Position numbers and translations under genes: made by a program. From Gnetum montanum (Eukaryota > Streptophyta > Gnetopsida > Gnetales > Gnetaceae), in NCBI GenBank assembly GCA_015680685.1, contig MNCI01008625.1, forward strand, positions 54,974 through 118,973: a stretch of 64,000 bases of DNA, read 5' to 3'. Positions 57,565 through 64,000 of the stretch are shown here, piece after piece. Position 1 is the stretch's first letter; each line of letters begins with the position of its first letter. The notes beneath the pieces were generated by a model. It was not told the origin of the DNA, did no database searches, and was given only the letters and a program-made list of their open reading frames with translations.

Positions 57565-60500
57565 TATTGGCACATTTGGCCATTACATGGAACAGCTCGA
57601 ACATTTTGTTCAAAGTGAGCACAATCCCTGGTTATAGATTTGTAGTTTAATATTGTGAGTTGATGGGAAGCAAGCCAATGATAAATAATCTTGATGTTGA
57701 AGTGTTCTAGAACATAGAGCTAAAATGTCAAGTTATAAAGATTGGGGTAAAGGGAAAAAAAACTAAGGATGGGATTATTTATTACTAAAGAATATATCCC
57801 CTGTTAATATTGAATACATTATCAAAAATTAGATTATCAAAGGGTCGGATTCGGTGGTCACAGCAACAGGCAAGTGCGATTAAACTGGCCGTTGTATTAG
57901 CGATAAAGCCCTGCACATGGAAGAGGCAGAAAAATGCCATGAAGAAGATAAAAAAAATATAATAATGGCCACTGACGGAGCAGGAACGAACTACGTGCAG
58001 ATTACAAGAACGAATGACGCAAAAATTCAACACAAAGGGGTCAGACCCGAAGGCAAGCAATTGGCACGTGGAGAAACAGAGACGGCGGAGACGGCGTGCG
58101 CTGTGCACAGGCGAAAAGGGCAACTAAAACGGTATCTACACTTACACCTACATTCGCAGAAAAGAAAATTAGTAGCCCACCCCAAAAAAAAAATTATCAG
58201 TCAAGCCCAAAGATTCAGCTCAGCATTAAAAAAAACGCGTGCTATCATGGAAATGTTGCTGTTAAAATTGAATCAAGAGCTATTAAAAGCTGAAAGCCCT
58301 ATCCCTGGTTGAAGACTTGAAACGACCTTGCAGCATTGCTGATTATTCAACACTTGCAGCATTTTTATGGCTCCAACTAACAGAAATTTTAAAAAAAGGG
58401 GGCGCTGAACAGAGACCCGAAACCCTTAGCACTGAGAACCATCTATGACCATCATTGTTATTGCCGATATCGTTGCATCCGCCATAGGTACCGAACCAAT
58501 CTGGCCTTTGCCGTTGAAGTTGTTGCCTGTTTGCTTGCCGATCTGAGCGCAGGCCACCGTGACAGAAGGACGACCGAAATTGTAGAGCCAAAAATTACGT
58601 CAAAACTTGCAGGTATTTTCAAGAAGCAGAGGTTACAACAGTTGCTGATCTAGATGGAACACACGGCGACGTTTCCTGATACGGCGGCAGAGTCTTCTCC
58701 CGTGAAGGTAGTTGCTGGAACGTGTTTGATCAAAGAAGATATTTTGAATCCGTTGCAGAATCGGTGGCTTTGCCTTCGGGCTCATATTTCGGGTTATTCC
58801 AAATTTTAATCACCATTATCGGATGCAAGATAAAAATTAACCACCGCTACCACCAATAAGAGAGGAAGATTATGTTGGATTTTTACTTAGAGCTTAGTGA
58901 CACTTAGGAACTTAAATTAAATTAAATTAGGCTAGATTAAGTTCTAATCTTTAGCCAAATATTTTGCTAAGCAAGACTTACAAGTAATTTCCCAATTAGA
59001 TTAGATTATATTAAGGATGCTACAAATTAACATTACAACTCCACTTATGCATTCAAATATATACATATATTAACACATCAACCCATACATCGAATCCATG
59101 GTTATTTATGATTTAAAAGGGAAAGGATAGGAAAATTATGAGATATTCATGTAATATCTTATGAAAGGAAACATTTGGCTATTATCCCTTTTATTTAACT
59201 ATAAAATTTATAACTAAATTATAGCCTTTTTTATCTCTTTGGTGGTTGCAACCACCCAAAATTGTTGTAACTTACCTAACTTGTTGGGCAAGTAATCTTC
59301 CCAACTTGTTGGCCAAGTAATCTTCTAATTGGTTGGCCAAGTTACTTGGGAGAGAAGTTAGGTGAGATATTTTTTAAATTTGTAACTTCCCTACCTACCT
59401 TTGAACCCTATAAAAAGGTTGGGGGGATGATCATTAAAAAAAAAGGAGGAAGGAAGTCTCACATCACACTTGGGATCAAAGAAGATTTGTAAAGAAGATT
59501 GCTTACAAGATGGCTTGCTAGAATAAAGATTTCAGCCTCTTTGTCATGGTCCTGTGAGTTATGCATTTCATTTTTTGTTTTGTTTAAATTGTTTAGCTAG
59601 TGGTTTAGATAGTATCATCCTTGGCAAGTAATTTTGGGATTTTTAGATTGCTCTTATTGTTCTTGTTGCCCGATAGAAATTTCTATTAAAATTTTGCCAT
59701 AGAAGCGCTTGTGTTTAAAAGCCTTAAGAGCATTTTAGTAGTAAATTTCGTTATTGTGCAACGTGTGGGAACTGCTATTGGGATTGTTGTAAGAGAGCCT
59801 CTGTTTGTAGTCACGCCGTTGAACAATTCAGTAGTCAAGAGGGTTCAGAAAATCTTTGGTATTTTGATGGGACCAGAATAGCTTCTTTTTATCTTTAAAG
59901 TGAATTCCCGTGGTATTTCAATCAGAAATTGTCAAGTCTTTTAAAGGTTCTGTTTGAATGCAATCGTTGACATCTATTATCTAGTCAAAATGGAGTCTCG
60001 TACGTGGTAGTTTACGCAGCAATTTTTGGTAGCATAATAGGATTGTCTTGAAGATATTGCTTGTTTGAGCCTTGGAAGTTTGAACAATTCGTAGATATTG
60101 AATTTGGGATAGCTTTATTGCGAAGTGTTTACTCGTGTCATTTTACCTTGTTTAAATATTTGAGGTCTACACAAATCTGCTTTCTTTTCTTTTCTGCTTA
60201 TTTCCATCGAATCTTGCTCTATTTCTAGTTTTCTTGTGGAACTATCTCTTTCTCTGGGGAAAATTAGGAGTAGATTGCGGAGTTGTGCTCAAATGTTTTT
60301 GCAAAATTTTATTTGTTACAAGTAGGTATTATAAGGACCGCGTAGACTAGGCAGTTGAACAAAATAGGAAATTTTCAAGAACTCACAGTACTTGGCAAAG
60401 TTGGCTGAATCTCTTTAAAGTAAGTCATTTGTAGTTTACACACAACGCAATCGTTACATTTCTCACAACCGCACGCCGCAACAGCACACACACATACTCA

Positions 60501-60618
60501 CATTAACTACTGAGTTTATTTGGAGGTATCTGGGCCTTGGTGTTGCCAGAGACCAGCAGGCACCTAAATCCTGTTCGAGGACACTCGTTGGCGGTCGCGT
60601 CCCAAACGGTCGCCAACA
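57565..60618 (+). repeat. 5' LTR of element F (about 3.05 kb)
   Basis: Starts TATTGGCACATTTGG (3' copy TGTTAGCACATTTGG) and ends GGTCGCCAACA just before the primer site, giving a TGTT...AACA inverted terminus. TATA box CTATAAAAAGG at 59408-59418, AATAAA at 59522-59527. The segment 57850-58810 is less AT-rich than the rest and contains short unrecognised frames (57917-58312, +; 58343-58591, -; 58653-58806, +, MEHTATFPDTAAESSPVKVV). The end is inferred from the primer site because the 3' LTR leaves the window. Confidence 0.8.
59270..59350 (+). promoter_or_regulatory. TTGGCCAA repeat array upstream of the F LTR TATA box
   Basis: Three imperfect copies of ACTTGTTGGCCAAGTAATCTTC in tandem, the core TTGGCCAA being palindromic, followed 60-70 bp later by CTATAAAAAGG. 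A different sequence from the GATATC array but the same position relative to TATA. Confidence 0.5.
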
Positions 60619-60625
60619 GTTCTTT

Positions 60626-60642
60626 TGGCGCTAGAAGGAGGG
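60626..60642 (+). other. Primer-binding site of F (tRNA-Asn)
   Basis: TGGCGCTAGAAGGAGGG, complementary over 17 bases to the usual 3' end of plant tRNA-Asn (CCCTCCTTCTAGCGCCA). Confidence 0.85.
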
Positions 60643-60735
60643 CTGAAAATTAAGCCTCTAGGTTCATAAGCCTTATACTTTTAGTACATCAACAATTATT
60701 TGTAAGGCTTAAGAATTAGATACTATTTTCAGTTC

Positions 60736-62724
60736 ATGACCAAGAAATTTCATAGTTTGGAAAGTTTCAAAGTTTCAAAAGATATTCTAGATTCTAAGAC
60801 TGATTCTTCATCAGAAGAAGAACAAAAGAAAGTTTCTGAATTGGGAACAAGTAGTGGAGTGAAAACTAGAAGATCAAGAAGATCACCCATTATCTCTGGT
60901 TTATCAATTCGTAAGAGAAGATCTAGAAAGTCTAAGAGTTCAACATTTCAAAGGAATAGGATGGCAAATCCTTGGCAAGGAGTTACACCATTAGGATTTC
61001 AAAATTACAATGATATTCCTAAGGTAGTTTACAAATATTTGCCTGAGCCTTTTATTCCTGGAAAAGCTTATTTAGCTGAAGAATATATTCACATGTTTGA
61101 GTTAGCTTTAGCTCATGCAAATATTCAACATCAAGATCAAGCTTGTAGGTTGTTTGTATCAAATCTAAAGGATATGGCTCAGATTTGGTATTCAAACTTA
61201 CCAAGTAATAGTATTACAAGTTGGGATGACATGAAGAATCTTTTCTTAGCCCAGTTTGGTAATCAATTAGATCAACAACAACTATACTGTGGGCTAATAC
61301 AAGCTAAGCAAGGAGTTAAAGAGTCAATTAGAGATTTCAACATTAAGTTTCAACGAATTTGTGGACTCTTTCAAAGGCAATATAGGCCATCAGAAGAAAT
61401 GCTTAAGGAAACTTACCTTAAGGCTGTCAACCCCAACATTTCAATTTGGTTAAGGAGAACTCCAAACTTAACTACACTAAATGACTACTTTAGTGAAGCT
61501 ATACAGTTAGAAAAACAGTTGAACTTGAATCCTGAAGAAAATATTGCAATTCAAAAAAGAGAAGAAAGAGTTATGATTCCTATGCAAGATTTTGCTCAAT
61601 TTAAAGCTTTACCAGGTCCATCTCATGTTAAGATAGAGCAAGAACATGAAAGAGTAGGATCTGAAAAAGGACAATTAATGAGAGATATGTCTAACAAAAT
61701 AGTGAAGCTTGAAAAAGCATTGGCAAGAGTTAATATCAAGGAAGAAAGGAAAAATAGAAAGCATAAACATCAAGACACTAAGTTAGTAGAAGATGAGGAT
61801 GAAAGTGATCTTATTATGTCCAACTTTCTTGATATTGAATCTGATAATGAGTTATCTAGTGTTCATTATGCAAGTAAATCTTCTAGCAATGGATCTAGTG
61901 ATACTTCTTCTCTATCAAGTTCTGAAGAAGATATGTCTTCAGATGAAGAATGTAATAACAATGAGGAAAATGGATATAGTCTTCGATCTAAGGAAAGACT
62001 AACTACTTCTAGACCCCCAAATGTTATTACTGATCCATCTACTAAGAGAAAAGCTTTTGAGCCAAATAGAAGAGATAAGAATAAAGGTAAAGACAATCAA
62101 GTAGAGCAAAGCACTCCAAATCAGTCTTTTAATAAATGGATAAAGAGATCAAGCTTTATTGGTGATGGAGAATATGATTTGATTGAAGACCTTAAACATG
62201 TCAAGGCCAATATTAGCCTTTATCAGTTGCTTCAAATAGGAGATCAGCAAAGAAAGGCTTTAGAGTTCATTAAAGGTAAAAGGAGAGCTAGAGAATCAGA
62301 GTTAAGTTATGTGTCTAACAATGATGAGAAATTGAAGACTTCATATGATAAGGAAGCTCCTCCTTTCCTTTTGACAATGAAATTAAAAGGTAAATACTTG
62401 CATAATTGTTTGATTGATTCTGGAGCTACATCTATTATAATGTCATTATCTATATGTAAGAAACTTGGCTTGATTCCTGAAAAATCAAATAAGAAGATTG
62501 TTCAAGTGGATAAAAGTAGAGTAAAGATTATGGGTCAATTACCAAATGTTCTATTGGAAATTGCTTCTGAACCCCGCATTAGAAGTAGAGTAACTATTCA
62601 AGTGGCAGACATACCAGATTCACATAGTCTTTTATTGAGTAGAAGTTGGAGCAAGAATTTCTCTGGTTACATATCAACAGATTATTCTCACATGTGGTTA
62701 CCTTGGAAAGGAGAACCAAATTAG
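60736..62724 (+). CDS. gag-protease polyprotein of element F
   Basis: 662 codons, uninterrupted. Residues 1-75 are acidic then strongly basic (KTRRSRRSP, RKRRSRKSKS); a second possible start is Met76 (MANPWQG). Residues about 95-235 form the Ty3 gag core (YLAEEYIHMFELALAHANI, LKDMAQIWYSNLPSNSITSW, LFLAQFGNQLD, FNIKFQRICGLF). A coiled coil and an acidic Ser-rich linker follow (to about 420). The segment DLIEDLKHVKANISLYQLLQ typical of Tat polyproteins precedes the aspartic protease: active site LIDSGATSIIMS (Asp561-Ser-Gly-Ala) and the second motif HSLLLSRSWSKNFSGYI. No CCHC zinc knuckle is visible, unusual for a gag. Gag would build the particle and the protease cut the polyprotein. The frame ends in UAG at 62722, and the same frame continues into the RNase H ORF. 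Confidence 0.9.
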   Translation: MTKKFHSLESFKVSKDILDSKTDSSSEEEQKKVSELGTSSGVKTRRSRRSPIISGLSIRKRRSRKSKSSTFQRNRMANPWQGVTPLGFQNYNDIPKVVYKYLPEPFIPGKAYLAEEYIHMFELALAHANIQHQDQACRLFVSNLKDMAQIWYSNLPSNSITSWDDMKNLFLAQFGNQLDQQQLYCGLIQAKQGVKESIRDFNIKFQRICGLFQRQYRPSEEMLKETYLKAVNPNISIWLRRTPNLTTLNDYFSEAIQLEKQLNLNPEENIAIQKREERVMIPMQDFAQFKALPGPSHVKIEQEHERVGSEKGQLMRDMSNKIVKLEKALARVNIKEERKNRKHKHQDTKLVEDEDESDLIMSNFLDIESDNELSSVHYASKSSSNGSSDTSSLSSSEEDMSSDEECNNNEENGYSLRSKERLTTSRPPNVITDPSTKRKAFEPNRRDKNKGKDNQVEQSTPNQSFNKWIKRSSFIGDGEYDLIEDLKHVKANISLYQLLQIGDQQRKALEFIKGKRRARESELSYVSNNDEKLKTSYDKEAPPFLLTMKLKGKYLHNCLIDSGATSIIMSLSICKKLGLIPEKSNKKIVQVDKSRVKIMGQLPNVLLEIASEPRIRSRVTIQVADIPDSHSLLLSRSWSKNFSGYISTDYSHMWLPWKGEPN

Positions 62725-62895
62725 ATATACATCTACAGTGAACCTTTGATGATCGATAACATTACGTCAAATGGAAGAAGTAAAATGGCTGAAAAAGGAG
62801 AACCAAATTAGATATATATCTATAGCGAACCTTTGATGATTGATAATATTACTTCAAACGGAAGAAGTAAAATGGTTGAGAAAGGAGGCGTTGAA
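62722..62895 (+). repeat. 87-bp in-frame tandem duplication carrying UAG at each copy
   Basis: GGAGAACCAAATTAGATATA begins both copies (stop codons at 62722-62724 and 62809-62811, exactly 29 codons apart). The peptide between reads IYIYSEPLMIDNITSNGRSK in both. The copies differ at a handful of bases, mostly silent. The segment corresponds to the linker before reverse transcriptase in Tat elements. Confidence 0.9.
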
Positions 62896-63525
62896 AGAAG
62901 AATTTGTACACTCCAAGAAAGTTGTAGTCCTGAAGAACAATCAAAGAATGAAGATAAATGGAAGTTATCCTTTGATGGTTCATGTAATTCAAAAGGTGCA
63001 GGAGTCGGAATAGTTATATTCAAGAATGATTCACCCAAAATTCTCAAGGCAATTCATTTATCTTTCCCTTGTACTAACAACAAGGCTGAGTATGAAGCTT
63101 TATGCATTGGTATGAGAATAGCTCTAGATAAAAAGATCAAAGAAATCACTATAAAAGGAGATTCAAGATTAGTCTATGAACAAGTAAAAGGTAACTGTGT
63201 TGTAAAGAGCTCATTCTTAAGACCTTATAAGCAACTTGCTTGTAAGCTGTTAGATCAATTTCAACATTGCCAAATAAAGCATGTAAATAGAGCAGAGAAT
63301 CTTATAGCAGACGATTTGGCAAAAGCAGCTTCAACGTTGGATATGCAAATATTAGAAGGTTACAAAGATGTCATGATTGAAGAAGAACATCAGCCATTAG
63401 TACCAGACAATATAAGACATTCGCAAGTATTTGAAGATGATGATCAAGTACTAAGATTTATGAAAAATAAACAAGAATTTGAGGGTCAAGTAATACCTGA
63501 AACGTCTTCAAATTCAAAATGCTAA
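62836..63525 (+). CDS. Archaeal-type RNase H of element F
   Basis: An ORF of 229 codons from the ATG at 62836, in the same frame as gag-PR. All four catalytic carboxylates are in place: Asp47 (KLSFDGSCNSKGAG), Glu85 (TNNKAEYEAL), Asp109 (IKGDSRLVYEQVKG) and Asp159 (RAENLIADDLAKAAS). The layout is that of the additional RNase H known from Tat-group LTR retrotransposons, which removes RNA from RNA-DNA hybrids during reverse transcription. It is not preceded by reverse transcriptase or followed by integrase. How it would be translated after two UAG codons is unclear: it may use its own ATG, a spliced or shorter RNA, readthrough, or not be made. The open frame suggests recent origin or continued selection. 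Confidence 0.88.
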   Translation: MIDNITSNGRSKMVEKGGVERRICTLQESCSPEEQSKNEDKWKLSFDGSCNSKGAGVGIVIFKNDSPKILKAIHLSFPCTNNKAEYEALCIGMRIALDKKIKEITIKGDSRLVYEQVKGNCVVKSSFLRPYKQLACKLLDQFQHCQIKHVNRAENLIADDLAKAASTLDMQILEGYKDVMIEEEHQPLVPDNIRHSQVFEDDDQVLRFMKNKQEFEGQVIPETSSNSKC

Positions 63526-63737
63526 TTTCATTCCAAAAAGGATGATTGATTTGGAAGATGAGTTCAAGAAAAATTTACTTACTGGAAAAGACATACAAAA
63601 CCCATTGCACCTTATGTTAAATGAGAATTTTCCTCAAAAAAGATTTCTTTTGAATGTAAAAATTCAATGAAAATTTTAGTATGTTTCAGCTTGAAATGAA
63701 GTTACACAAGTTCTTTAAGTTTTTAAGGGGGCAGAAA
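63526..63737 (+). other. 3' end of F with polypurine tract
   Basis: In another frame, 63535-63670 still reads like a protein tail but is not assignable. AAGGGGGCAGAAA lies directly before the LTR start. Confidence 0.6.
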
Positions 63738-64000
63738 TGTTAGCACATTTGGCCATTACATGGAATAGTTGGAACATTTTGTTCAAAGTGAGCACAATCC
63801 CTGGTTATAGATTTGCAGTTTAATATTGTGAGTTGATGGGAAGCAAGCCAATGATAAATAATCTTGATGTTGAAGTGTTCTAGAACATAGAGCTAAAATG
63901 TCAAGTTATAAAGATTGGGGTAAAGGGAAAAAAAACTAAGGATGGGATTATTTATTACTAAAGAATATATCCCCTGTTAATATTGAATACATTATCAAAA
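63738..64000 (+). repeat. 3' LTR of element F (first 263 bp; continues beyond window)
   Basis: TGTTAGCACATTTGG onwards, matching 57565-57827 with about six differences and no indels. Confidence 0.92.

Larger units (their letters stand above)
57565..64000 (+). mobile_element. Element F: young Tat-like element with gag-PR and archaeal-type RNase H, no RT or integrase
   Basis: 5' LTR 57565-60618, tRNA-Asn primer site, gag-PR ORF 60736-62724, RNase H ORF 62833-63525, polypurine tract (AAGGGGGCAGAAA, 63725-63737) and the first 263 bp of the 3' LTR. The visible 263 bp of the two LTRs differ at about six positions, four of them in the first 40 bp. Both ORFs are undamaged. Reverse transcriptase, its own RNase H and integrase are missing between and after them. 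Tat elements normally encode a second, archaeal-type RNase H between pol and integrase; here it has been kept while both neighbours are lost. The element inserted into gag of I. Confidence 0.88.

Overview
This is a stretch of nuclear DNA from a plant with a large, retrotransposon-filled genome. A gymnosperm is plausible from the depth and age of nesting, but nothing here proves it. It is AT-rich. I see no intact host gene. Almost everything I can identify is Ty3/gypsy LTR-retrotransposon material of different ages, inserted into one another. Several single n's and one 860-base n run are assembly joins. Element letters below are my own.

Layout. A (1-6048, +): 3' half of an Athila-like element (integrase end, long 3' region, coiled-coil ORF, 3' LTR), lying in K (6049-7370), a chromovirus remnant. 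7371-13059: mostly unassignable, with a near-perfect 523-bp foldback at 8168-8690, two tRNA-like SINE heads and what may be a host promoter/first exon on the minus strand near 12.4 kb. H (about 13060-16130, resuming 52510-53206, +): a decayed Athila-like gag-PR element, split by E. E (about 16131-52508, +): a Tat-like element with LTRs over 3 kb that carry a ~187-bp satellite. Its 5' LTR is split by D and its internal region by G. D (17780-35670): a small LTR element with a perfect GTAGG target duplication, carrying a decayed copy of a host CCR4-type deadenylase. Inside D lie C (26095-34087, -) and, inside C's 3' LTR, B (19714-26094, -), both Athila-like. G (41868-48750, +): a complete Athila-like insertion with an ACCAT duplication. 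I (54158-57564, +): Athila-like 5' LTR plus gag, interrupted by F (57565 to window end, +), a young Tat-like element with intact gag-PR and archaeal-type RNase H ORFs.

How the parts relate. A, B, C, G, H and I share LTR ends (TGATGAG...CTCATCA), a tRNA-Asp primer site where visible, a distinctive gag and a conserved 3' non-coding region. Only A keeps integrase. B and G lack reverse transcriptase and integrase and share the same deletion join, and G has a clean target duplication, so this looks like a pol-less family moved by enzymes supplied in trans. C is reduced to gag plus a long coiled-coil ORF. E and F also show no reverse transcriptase or integrase.

The most unusual signal is in A and C. 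The coiled-coil ORF near the 3' LTR is preceded by its own promoter-like module: a short-motif array, a TATA box and, about 470-490 bp on, an intron-like 3' splice site directly before the ATG. The array matches the one upstream of TATA in the same element's LTR, and the two elements use different motifs (GATATC palindromes in C, GGCCTCATCAA in A). This suggests a second transcription unit whose control region tracks that of the LTR.
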